Shown here: piece by piece, positions 8,101 through 14,253 of the stretch | Layout: every line of letters begins with the position of its first letter | Position numbering within the stretch: position 1 is the stretch's first letter | Translations under genes and position numbers: made by a program | The notes under the pieces: model-generated | The model's database searches: none | Seen by the model: the letters and a program-made list of their open reading frames with translations, nothing else | Told to the model about the DNA's origin: nothing | Source: JAEXNA01 sp050486105 | GTDB lineage: Bacteria; Vulcanimicrobiota; Xenobia; Xenobiales; JADMJV01 | Length of the DNA stretch: 34,357 nt | Assembly (NCBI GenBank): GCA_050486105.1 | Contig: JBJHCR010000026.1 | Span: 1 to 34,357 of the forward strand | Reading direction: 5' to 3'

Positions 8101-8841
8101 ATGCGAGACTGCGGTTATCTTCTCCATCTAGCTGGAGCCTCAGAAGAGGGTTTCGACCTTCTCATGCAAGGGGTTGAGGAAGCCGAACAAGTCGGCCATT
8201 TGGCCGCTTTGCCCTTCTACTACAGCCTCGCCGCAAGCGTGGCCTATTCCTTGGGCAGAATGGATGTGGCTCTCGACAGTGCCCAAAAAGGATATTACCT
8301 GGCCGAAGCTCTCGAGAATCGTCGGGATTTGGTCTTGACTGCTTGCCAACTCGGGCGGATTCTGAGCACTTTGAAGCGGTTTGAGGACGTCGATCCACTT
8401 CTGGCACAACTCGACTCAGAAAACTACCAGGCATATCCTTATTTCCATCTCGTTTGGAACCAAGTCAAGTGTGAGTATCTCTTGGCCAAAAGGTCGCCAG
8501 ACTCAGCCGAACAAGCCTTAGCCCTATGCGAAGAAGGGATCACCCTTTGCCGAAAGTTTGACGAACTCAGCTTTCAGCGCTGCGTTTTTCGAGTCATCAA
8601 GTTGGAAGCCTTACTCAATCTCGGAGACCTCGACTCCCTGGACCCGGGATTGTGGAAGAGGAGCGAGCGCAAACTGAGCTACTTTCCCCATCTTCGGTTT
8701 CGACTGAAAGTGATCAAGGCGAAATGGTTGCAGGCTTGCGGCAAGAGACAACAGGCTGAAGAATTGCTTGAACGTTTGCTAGGCAGACCGGAATGTACTC
8801 CCTGGCGCACCAAGGAACTCGAGGCTATTCGCCGACTTTGA
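5179..8841 (+). CDS. Ser/Thr protein kinase fused to AAA-type ATPase and TPR domains
   Basis: This 1220-residue cytoplasmic signalling protein has a Hanks-type kinase at about residues 18-290. That domain shows the glycine loop GRGGMGQV, Lys53, the catalytic HRDLKPEN (149-156), DLG (169-171, in place of DFG) and APEQ (199-202). An ORC/AAA-16-type ATPase module starts at FVGRK (about 316), with Walker A GSQGTGKS (344-351). The C-terminal half is made of TPR-like helical repeats. No transmembrane segment is seen, unlike PknB-type receptors. This layout is known in Myxococcota and relatives, where the ATPase-TPR part is thought to sense or assemble signalling complexes. The catalytic residues are intact, so it should be active. 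The ATG at 5179 has a GGAGAAG set rather far upstream (12 bases). Its 3' end overlaps lepA by 17 bp in convergent orientation. Confidence 0.93.
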   Translation: MPTTPTERNRELPRVGETFGKFEVLELIGRGGMGQVFKVISRGDSCRTPLALKVVDSPSLSRVDRLRFEREFQLTSRFSHPNLVKVYDFGSQSGTMYFTMEWIKGRDVDQLFKEELDRLGGGQFPAVAVDWVNGILSGLEALHEAGIVHRDLKPENVLVDDTGLPKLLDLGLASHFSDESSVSRLTSPGSVLGTVHFMAPEQIIGAEVDRRSDLYSLGVILFSWCSGRMPFTAPDPIGVLGRILHEPLPPLESRLAIPKEVESLIVGLLSKSPDDRPASAESVRQLWNRAFGTSSQGDSHCPLAPPLEALPLPPRFVGRKDLLNKAQEHLLDTSQRGLCVLFTGSQGTGKSRSLQELRNWAKRRRWKVLKMSASPLDTLPFQPLLEPLRASLRLGVPDSLKPFQEELSLLLPELLTEEASSADLELNAMRRYRLFEGMRRVLIHDRRSTDEPVTLLSFEELQLAGDETLAFLHFLKQRQQLEGENQLLVVGSLGPSVTLTERSHQRLDQTLRASDLLTLPLPPLGREAARELVLSMLGGGELDEVSLEALVRQSEGNPLFLIEMTRFFLQEGRLSRTVLEDRTLWRLKLSGRSESSGTVEIPDNLKCVVRERLQPLDREDRTLLRKAAFLGLRFSFTMLAAIMEKSEGQVLDRLLELARLGLVKEGKGTDTFDFCNSVIPAVLLDSASSAEKRQTHLQICEEALKSKSDETDPFWLAWHYREAGEQGKARHHLLKSAEKALNTFSFAQAAALFREVLSSEDLSDMPPAEERSLQENLADSLLHCGKSEEARDIYTGLFESSKKESRVDRARLLRKLGILADREGNSQDGLDLIYDAWEELGLPSLRRLEGNTKLSTLLKALTWDDISLGLSGKASKLTSEQAEEVASLAIHLQRVLYLLRPEAWVRQGVEVAVAQRQAHRTINQDAMASALADFNGGFLSMRLPRGWQPRALKLLRRCRDKTLQTPPSFSRLGLMRDCGYLLHLAGASEEGFDLLMQGVEEAEQVGHLAALPFYYSLAASVAYSLGRMDVALDSAQKGYYLAEALENRRDLVLTACQLGRILSTLKRFEDVDPLLAQLDSENYQAYPYFHLVWNQVKCEYLLAKRSPDSAEQALALCEEGITLCRKFDELSFQRCVFRVIKLEALLNLGDLDSLDPGLWKRSERKLSYFPHLRFRLKVIKAKWLQACGKRQQAEELLERLLGRPECTPWRTKELEAIRRL

Positions 8842-10627
8842 GGACAGCCAAAAAGGCCTCTTGAGGAATCTCAACCGACCCAACCCTCTTCATCCGCTTC
8901 TTGCCTTCTTTTTGCTTCTCAAGCAGTTTTCGTTTTCGAGAGATATCTCCGCCGTAACACTTTGCCAAAACGTTCTTTCGGAGAGCTTTGACCGTTTCTC
9001 GGGCGATGACTTTGGTTCCTAGAGCCGCTTGAATAGGGACTTCGTACTGCTGACGAGGGATGACTTCCTTGAGCTTCTCCGCCAAAGCTCTCCCGACATA
9101 AAAGGCCTTGTCGCGATGGCAGATGGTGGAAAGAGCGTCCACCTTCTCCTTATGGACCAAGATGTCCAGGCGGACCAGGTCCGACGCTTGGACCCCTTTG
9201 AGTTCATAATCTAAAGAGGCATAGCCCCGGCTTCGAGACTTCAACTGGTCAAAAAAATCGGTGATGATCTCTCCGAGGGGAATCAAGTAATGAAGAGAGG
9301 CTCGCCCTTCGGACGGATACTCCATATTCTTGAACTCACCCCTACGGCTCTGGCAAAGATCCATGATCGGACCCACATAGTCTTCGGGACAGATGATGGT
9401 CGCTGCAACCACCGGCTCTTCGATTCGCTCTATATCCCCCGTGGGAGGTAAGTCGTAGGGGTTCTGAATCTGGATCATCTCTCCAGTTTTCAAATAGATG
9501 TCGTAGATCACCGAGGGAGCCGTAGCGATGAGTTCAAGATTGAACTCGCGCTCGAGTCTTTCTTGCACGATCTCCATATGAAGTAGGCCGAGGAATCCGA
9601 TGCGAAAGCCAAAGCCCAAAGCCACCGAAGTCTCCGGTTCGTACACCAAGGCAGCGTCGTTGAGGGTGAGCTTGCCCAGGGCGTCTCTGAGGGCCTCATA
9701 GTCGGTGGAATCTATGGGATAGAGTCCACAATAGACCATGGAGATCACCTCTCTATAGCCGGGGAGGGGCTCGGTTGCCGCCCGCTTTCCAGCCAGGGTA
9801 ATGGTGTCTCCAACTTTGGTGTCGGAAATCTCGCGGATCTGAGCCGTCAGGTAGCCCACACTTCCGGCCGTGAGTTTCTTCACCGGCTTTTGGCCGGGAA
9901 CAAAAACTCCGACCTCATCCACCTTAAAGTTCTTGCCGGTGGTCATCATTCGGATCTCGGTTCCAGACTGCAACTCCCCGTCAACGACTCGAAACAGGGG
10001 AACCACACCCCGATATTGATCATAGTGGCTGTCGATGATGAGAGCCCGAAGAACAGCATCATCCTGACCTGAAGGTGGAGGAATATGCTCAACTATGGCC
10101 TCTAGGACATCTTCGATTCCGATCCCATTCTTCGCTGAAATCAAAACGGCTTCATCGGCGGGAAGAGCCAAAACCTCTTCAATTTCGTTTTTAACTCGTT
10201 CGGGATCAGCCGCTGGGAGATCGATCTTATTGATCACGGGAATCACGTGAAGATCCTGAGCCATGGCCATATAGTAGTTGGCCATGGTTTGGGCTTCTAC
10301 TCCTTGGGCTGCATCGACCACCAAGAGGGCACCCTCACAAGCGGCCAAAGACCTAGAGACCTCGTAGGTGAAATCGACGTGTCCCGGAGTGTCCAATAGG
10401 TTCAATTGATAAACCTGACCATTCTTGGCCGAATAGGAAAGGGTCACGGGATGACTCTTAATGGTGATCCCACGCTCTCGTTCGAGGTCCATAGAGTCGA
10501 GCACCTGATCGGCCATCTCCCGCTCGGTCAAAGTGCCGGTGACCTCTAGAATGCGATCGGCGAGGGTGGACTTTCCGTGGTCGATATGAGCGATTATGCA
10601 GAAATTGCGGACGAATTTTTGTTCCAT
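8825..10627 (-). CDS. lepA: Elongation factor 4 (LepA), back-translocating GTPase
   Basis: This is a full-length 600-residue LepA/EF4, a ribosome-associated GTPase that acts on stalled or mis-translocated ribosomes and in initiation or assembly. The GTPase motifs are complete: P-loop AHIDHGKS (13-20), DTPGHVDF, NKID and SAK. The LepA-specific C-terminus is present, including GGDISRKRKLLEKQKEGKKR and the ending VEIPQEAFLAVL. The ATG at 10627 is preceded by AGAGG. It is last in a minus-strand series after a zinc-ribbon gene (114 bp upstream) and a marR gene. The final 17 bp overlap the end of the convergent kinase gene. Confidence 0.98.
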   Translation of the reverse strand: MEQKFVRNFCIIAHIDHGKSTLADRILEVTGTLTEREMADQVLDSMDLERERGITIKSHPVTLSYSAKNGQVYQLNLLDTPGHVDFTYEVSRSLAACEGALLVVDAAQGVEAQTMANYYMAMAQDLHVIPVINKIDLPAADPERVKNEIEEVLALPADEAVLISAKNGIGIEDVLEAIVEHIPPPSGQDDAVLRALIIDSHYDQYRGVVPLFRVVDGELQSGTEIRMMTTGKNFKVDEVGVFVPGQKPVKKLTAGSVGYLTAQIREISDTKVGDTITLAGKRAATEPLPGYREVISMVYCGLYPIDSTDYEALRDALGKLTLNDAALVYEPETSVALGFGFRIGFLGLLHMEIVQERLEREFNLELIATAPSVIYDIYLKTGEMIQIQNPYDLPPTGDIERIEEPVVAATIICPEDYVGPIMDLCQSRRGEFKNMEYPSEGRASLHYLIPLGEIITDFFDQLKSRSRGYASLDYELKGVQASDLVRLDILVHKEKVDALSTICHRDKAFYVGRALAEKLKEVIPRQQYEVPIQAALGTKVIARETVKALRKNVLAKCYGGDISRKRKLLEKQKEGKKRMKRVGSVEIPQEAFLAVLKVGE

Positions 10628-10710
10628 ATGACCTCTGAGAGGCTGCTGTTCTGAGCAGCCCCGAGAATTCCCCTTTTCCCTACCGATTGGAGCGAGCTTC
10701 GTGGATTGAG

Positions 10711-10720
10711 CGGACGTCCG
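10711..10720. other. 10-bp perfect palindrome upstream of lepA
   Basis: CGGACGTCCG is a perfect palindrome in the 114-bp gap between the zinc-ribbon gene and lepA, about 85 bp before the lepA start. It could be a binding site for a dimeric regulator, but nothing else supports this. Confidence 0.25.
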
Positions 10721-10733
10721 AAATCGTCTAAAG

Positions 10734-10751
10734 CGCTCGCCTTAGCGAGCG
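10734..10751 (-). other. Hairpin enclosing the stop codon of the zinc-ribbon gene
   Basis: A perfect 7-bp stem (10734-10740 with 10745-10751) closes a 4-base loop that contains most of the TAA stop (10742-10744). Only a weak T-rich stretch follows on the minus strand, so it is a poor terminator. It may attenuate read-through into lepA or protect a 3' end. Confidence 0.4.
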
Positions 10752-11065
10752 AGTAGTCGGACCATCTCACCCCGATCGAAGAATCCGCCCCCGCACCCCG
10801 GGCAGATGTCGATGGCAAACTCAGAATCCTTGCTGTGGTTGCCTTCTTCGAGAAGGGTAAGACATCTCGGACAAGGATACTCCGTCGGTCGTCGATTCAC
10901 CACCGACAAACGGACTGCGTCATCTCCCCGGCCCCTGGTCAATCGAAACCACTCGTCTTCGTCGAGCCAAACTCCACCGCATTTGGCGCATTGGTCGATC
11001 TCCACTCCAACCTGAACGAAAACTTCCATCGGAACAGCGCACTTTGGACAGCTTAAACTCTTCAC
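10742..11065 (-). CDS. Zinc-ribbon (TFIIB-type) protein
   Basis: The 107-residue protein has two related zinc-ribbon halves. The first runs SCPKCAVPMEVF to CAKCGGVWLDEDEWFRL. The second runs PCPRCLTLLEE to CPGCGGGFFDRGEMVRL. Each half has two CxxC pairs, and the CGG-W/F-D/E-G/E signature is typical of the zf-TFIIB bacterial family, whose function is unknown and which is often co-transcribed with regulators. It starts with GTG at 11065 and has AAGG about 7 bases upstream. It lies 19 bp after marR and is probably in the same transcript. Confidence 0.85.
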   Translation of the reverse strand: MKSLSCPKCAVPMEVFVQVGVEIDQCAKCGGVWLDEDEWFRLTRGRGDDAVRLSVVNRRPTEYPCPRCLTLLEEGNHSKDSEFAIDICPGCGGGFFDRGEMVRLLAR

Positions 11066-11084
11066 GACCTACCCTTGTTTCATC

Positions 11085-11576
11085 CTATTGGCGATCTTCG
11101 AACTGTTCCCAGATGCTGGAAACGATTTCATCGAGAAACCGGACCTGCTCCGTGCTCAGGGTTTTAAACATCTCCCTGACTAACTCTTGCTGAATGAGTG
11201 AACCTGCAAGAAAAAGCTCGCGCCCTTGTTCGGTGATAGTGATTCTGTTGCTTCTCTTGTCCTTGGGGTCGTCAACCCTGAGCACCGTGCCCTGCTGAAC
11301 CATCCGGTTGAGCATCCCTGAGATATTCCCCTTGGTCACCAGCAATCTGCGTGCTAAATCAGATTGAGTCAACAGCGCAGGGGAAGCCAGCACCAGTTGG
11401 GCAAGCAAATCGAACTGGGCCACCGAAAGACCTACCCTAGACAAGCGCTCGGCAAGTCTTCGATAGGCTTGCTGGTGAACCAGAGCAACTCTATACCATG
11501 CTCTTTGGTCTACTCGGTCGCGCTCAGTCGTGACTTCCACTTCAAGGTCCTTATCCGACGTCAGTTCTCTCCCCAT
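11085..11576 (-). CDS. MarR family transcriptional regulator
   Basis: This 163-residue protein has the MarR winged-helix layout: an N-terminal dimerisation helix, a helix-turn-helix around LTQSDLARRLLVTKGNISGM, and a wing with DDPKDKRSNRI, the conserved D-x-R-S basic wing motif. It then has a C-terminal dimerisation helix. MarR proteins are usually repressors released by small phenolic or reactive ligands, or by oxidised cysteine. No cysteine sensor is visible here. The ATG at 11576 follows GAGGGG at short spacing. It is separated from the alcohol dehydrogenase by a likely terminator, so it probably has its own promoter. A target in this neighbourhood is plausible but unproven. Confidence 0.93.
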   Translation of the reverse strand: MGRELTSDKDLEVEVTTERDRVDQRAWYRVALVHQQAYRRLAERLSRVGLSVAQFDLLAQLVLASPALLTQSDLARRLLVTKGNISGMLNRMVQQGTVLRVDDPKDKRSNRITITEQGRELFLAGSLIQQELVREMFKTLSTEQVRFLDEIVSSIWEQFEDRQ

Positions 11577-11602
11577 GGCCCCTCAGAAATCAAGATTTGT
11601 AC

Positions 11603-11644
11603 GAAAAACAAAGACCGGCAGGCAGCCCCTCCAGAAGGCCGGCC
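11603..11644 (-). terminator. Rho-independent terminator after the alcohol dehydrogenase
   Basis: On the minus strand GGCCGGC (11638-11644) pairs with GCCGGTC (11613-11619) across an 18-base loop, with one G-T wobble, followed by TTTGTTTTT. It lies 33 bp after the dehydrogenase stop. Confidence 0.55.
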
Positions 11645-11676
11645 GAAGGGCCTCTTCACGAGAGACAACCGCAAAC

Positions 11677-12786
11677 TCAATAGAGCACCACACTCCGGAT
11701 GGCTTCACCCTTATGCGCCAAATCAAAGCCTTCGTTGATCTTTTCGAGCGGCATGGTATGGGTGATCAGGTCGTCGATGTTGATTTTCTTGTCCATATAC
11801 CAATCCACGATTCTCGGAACATCGGTTCGACCGCGAGCACCACCGAAGGCGGTCCCCTTCCACACTCTGCCGCAAACCAGGTTGAAAGGTCTAGTCTGAA
11901 TGACCTCGCCGGATCCCGCCACTCCGATGATGACAGACACTCCCCAACCGATGTGAGTGCATTCCAGCGCCTCTCGCATGATCTCGACCTTGCCGATGCA
12001 CTCGAAACTGAAGTCCGGTCCCCCATCGGTGAGGGACTGAATGTAGGGGACCAAGTCCCCTTCCACCTCTTTGGGGTTGACAAAATCGGTCATGCCGAAG
12101 CGCTCGGCGATCTCTTTTTTGCTTGGATTGATGTCCACACCTATGATCCTGTCGGCACCGGCGATACGAGCCCCCTGAATCACATTGAGACCGATTCCAC
12201 CAAGGCCGAAAACCGCCACCGAATCCCCCGGCTGAACCCGAGCGGTATTCATCACCGCACCCAGACCGGTGGTCACCCCGCAGCCGATATAACAGATCTT
12301 ATCGAAGGGAGCGTCTTCTCGTACCTTGGCCAGAGCGATCTCGGGGACCACCGTGAATTGGGCAAAGGTTGAACATCCCATGTAGTGATGGACGGGCTCG
12401 CCGTCGAGTGAAAATCTGCTGGTGCCATCGGGCATCAGTCCTTGAGCCTGGGTCGACTTGATGGCTCCACAAAGATTGGTCTTTCTAGACAAGCATCGTT
12501 TGCATTGACGGCACTCCGGGATGTACAGGGGTATCACGTGGTCTCCGGGCTTTAGGCTGCTCACCCCGGGCCCAACTTCCCGAACGATCCCGGCACCTTC
12601 GTGCCCCAGGATGGAAGGGAAAAGTCCCTCTGGGTCTTTCCCTGACAGAGTGTAGGCGTCGGTATGGCAAAGCCCCGTGGCCTTGAGCTCCACCAGGCAC
12701 TCCCCGGCCTTGGGCCCCTGCAATTGGACGGTCTCGATGGCCAAAGGTTGACCCGGAGCAACAGCGATTGCCGCTTTGACGTTCAT
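11677..12786 (-). CDS. frmA: Class III alcohol dehydrogenase / S-(hydroxymethyl)glutathione dehydrogenase
   Basis: This 369-residue medium-chain zinc dehydrogenase has the class III layout. The catalytic zinc ligands are Cys40 (GLCHTD), His62 (GHEGAG) and Cys169 (IGCGVTTG). The structural zinc ligands are Cys92, 95, 98 and 106. The Rossmann motif GLGGIG is at 194-199, followed by a GVDINPSK region that favours NAD. Class III enzymes oxidise S-hydroxymethylglutathione, or equivalent thiol adducts, in formaldehyde detoxification, and also reduce S-nitrosoglutathione. Whether this organism makes glutathione is unknown, so a mycothiol-like or other cofactor cannot be excluded. The ATG at 12786 has AAGGA 7 bases upstream. 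It lies 18 bp after the adenosine deaminase gene and is likely co-transcribed. No S-formylglutathione hydrolase gene is adjacent. Confidence 0.9.
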   Translation of the reverse strand: MNVKAAIAVAPGQPLAIETVQLQGPKAGECLVELKATGLCHTDAYTLSGKDPEGLFPSILGHEGAGIVREVGPGVSSLKPGDHVIPLYIPECRQCKRCLSRKTNLCGAIKSTQAQGLMPDGTSRFSLDGEPVHHYMGCSTFAQFTVVPEIALAKVREDAPFDKICYIGCGVTTGLGAVMNTARVQPGDSVAVFGLGGIGLNVIQGARIAGADRIIGVDINPSKKEIAERFGMTDFVNPKEVEGDLVPYIQSLTDGGPDFSFECIGKVEIMREALECTHIGWGVSVIIGVAGSGEVIQTRPFNLVCGRVWKGTAFGGARGRTDVPRIVDWYMDKKINIDDLITHTMPLEKINEGFDLAHKGEAIRSVVLY

Positions 12787-12804
12787 GGCAAGTCCTTCAA
12801 CCTT

Positions 12805-14064
12805 CTACTTCGCAACGGTTTCTTCTGCGTCCACAACGCTCGTCTGCAGAACTTGACCGGTTTCTTTGTAGTGCTTTATATGCTTGTCGTAGAAATCGAT
12901 AATAGACCGCACATAAGAGCGGCGCTCAGTATACTCTCCCGGGAAAAAACTTCTCTTGAAGCCGTATATAATGGTGTTTCGCAAGGAGTTAAAGTCCATA
13001 TCGAAGGCCTTCACGGCAAGCTCGATCTCCCGACTGACCGTGGTATGGCTGACCAAACGATTGTCAGTGCACAATGTGGCAGAGAGCCGCTCTTCGAGCA
13101 TTCGCCCGAAGGCGTGGTCTTCCACTCGCTCGAGATTTGGCATGGTTTGAAGATTTGAGGTGATACAGACCTCGATGGTGGTTCGACTGTCCCCAATGTA
13201 GCGGATCAGCCGACGGACATACTCTTCTTTGTCCTGGACGTGCTCACTGCAAAGATGAGGACTGAAGAGATGGTACCCGTGACCGATCCGATCGGCGTGC
13301 AGATCCGTCAAGGCCTGAAAAATGGACTCGGGACCGTAGGCTTCTCCGGCATGAACCGTCTTGTGCATAAAGTTCCTGTGAGCATAGTCATAAGCGCTTC
13401 TGTGCATGCCTGCCGGATAGCCATCCTCGCGGCCTGCGAGGTCGAAGCCGACGATGGGAAGCCCCTCTTCGTCTCGAATGCGCACGGCAGCCCTAGCCAT
13501 CTCTAAAGAGGCCATGGAGAGAACTTGATCTTCGGGAGCGTCTTGAAACAAATCCGTGAGGTGAGCATACCAAGGACTGAATCCCCCGGTAAAAAAGCGC
13601 ATGGCACAAACGATGATCCCATAATGAAAAGGCGGCTCTCCGAGGATTTCCACCGCATCGGAAGTGCGATGCTCATCGGCGGCTCGCTTTAAGCCACGAT
13701 TCACCGACAACAGAACGTCCTTCAGGGAAAAGCCTCGGTGGGTGTGAAGCTGGGGGGCAAATCGGACTTCGATATAACGCACTCCCTCTACAATGTTGTC
13801 CCAGGCCAACTCATAGGCCGCCCGTTCCATGGCTTCGGGGTCTCTCAACACTCCGCAGGTGTACTGAAAGCCATGGAGGTATTCCGCCAAACTGGCATAG
13901 GTCTCTCGGAAGACGAGTTCATTGAGGCCCTCTACGGTCTCCGAAGGAAGAGAAACGTTCCTCTCCTTGGCCATCTCTATGAGAGATTCTATGCGTAAGG
14001 ACCCGTCGAGATGAAGGTGCAGGTCGGTCTTTGGTAGGGCTCTGATTAAGCTTGGTGATATCAT
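12805..14064 (-). CDS. Adenosine deaminase family protein
   Basis: The 419-residue protein belongs to the metal-dependent adenosine/AMP deaminase family, which deaminates adenosine to inosine in purine salvage. The N-terminal zinc motif HLHLDGS (16-22), the catalytic HAGEAYGPESI and RIGHG segments, and the C-terminal TLCTDNRLVSHTT are all present. The last differs from the common S/TDDP by having TDNR. The length exceeds the usual 330-350. The extra residues lie in the middle (around MRFFTGGFSPWYAHLTDLF) and at the C-terminus. These differences make the exact substrate (adenosine, a modified adenine, or an analogue) uncertain. The ATG at 14064 has no strong ribosome binding site. It lies 18 bp upstream of the alcohol dehydrogenase gene. 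Confidence 0.85.
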   Translation of the reverse strand: MISPSLIRALPKTDLHLHLDGSLRIESLIEMAKERNVSLPSETVEGLNELVFRETYASLAEYLHGFQYTCGVLRDPEAMERAAYELAWDNIVEGVRYIEVRFAPQLHTHRGFSLKDVLLSVNRGLKRAADEHRTSDAVEILGEPPFHYGIIVCAMRFFTGGFSPWYAHLTDLFQDAPEDQVLSMASLEMARAAVRIRDEEGLPIVGFDLAGREDGYPAGMHRSAYDYAHRNFMHKTVHAGEAYGPESIFQALTDLHADRIGHGYHLFSPHLCSEHVQDKEEYVRRLIRYIGDSRTTIEVCITSNLQTMPNLERVEDHAFGRMLEERLSATLCTDNRLVSHTTVSREIELAVKAFDMDFNSLRNTIIYGFKRSFFPGEYTERRSYVRSIIDFYDKHIKHYKETGQVLQTSVVDAEETVAK

Positions 14065-14200
14065 GGCCGAGACTTTAACCGCAGCCCCTTTGACCCCTTC
14101 TCAAAGAGCTGAGACGATTACAGGGTCAACGTTCAACCTTTTCACTCTTAGTGAGGAGCGAATCGAGTCTTACAGAGCAACTCAACCAATCGCAGCGCCA

Positions 14201-14230
14201 CGCATCGAGTGGGGGGGGCAGCTCGATGCG
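14201..14230. other. Perfect 9-bp hairpin with a homopolymeric loop between nrdJ and the deaminase
   Basis: CGCATCGAG (14201-14209) and CTCGATGCG (14222-14230) form a perfect 9-bp stem around a 12-base loop that is mostly one G run on plus, or C on minus. No T tract follows on either strand, so it is not a standard intrinsic terminator. It starts about 24 bp from the end of nrdJ on the deaminase side. It may be an mRNA 3' stabiliser or pause site. The rest of 14065-14253 shows nothing clear. Confidence 0.55.
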
Positions 14231-14253
14231 CGGCGAGGTCAGGAATCAACCCT

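Noticed and set aside
11530..12372. Open frame of 280 codons on plus across the dehydrogenase and marR
   Set aside because: It is antisense to two clear conserved genes, with no ribosome binding site and no domain.
14210..14218. G-quadruplex at the G run
   Set aside because: There is a single uninterrupted run without three further G tracts close by. The flanking inverted repeat is the better explanation.
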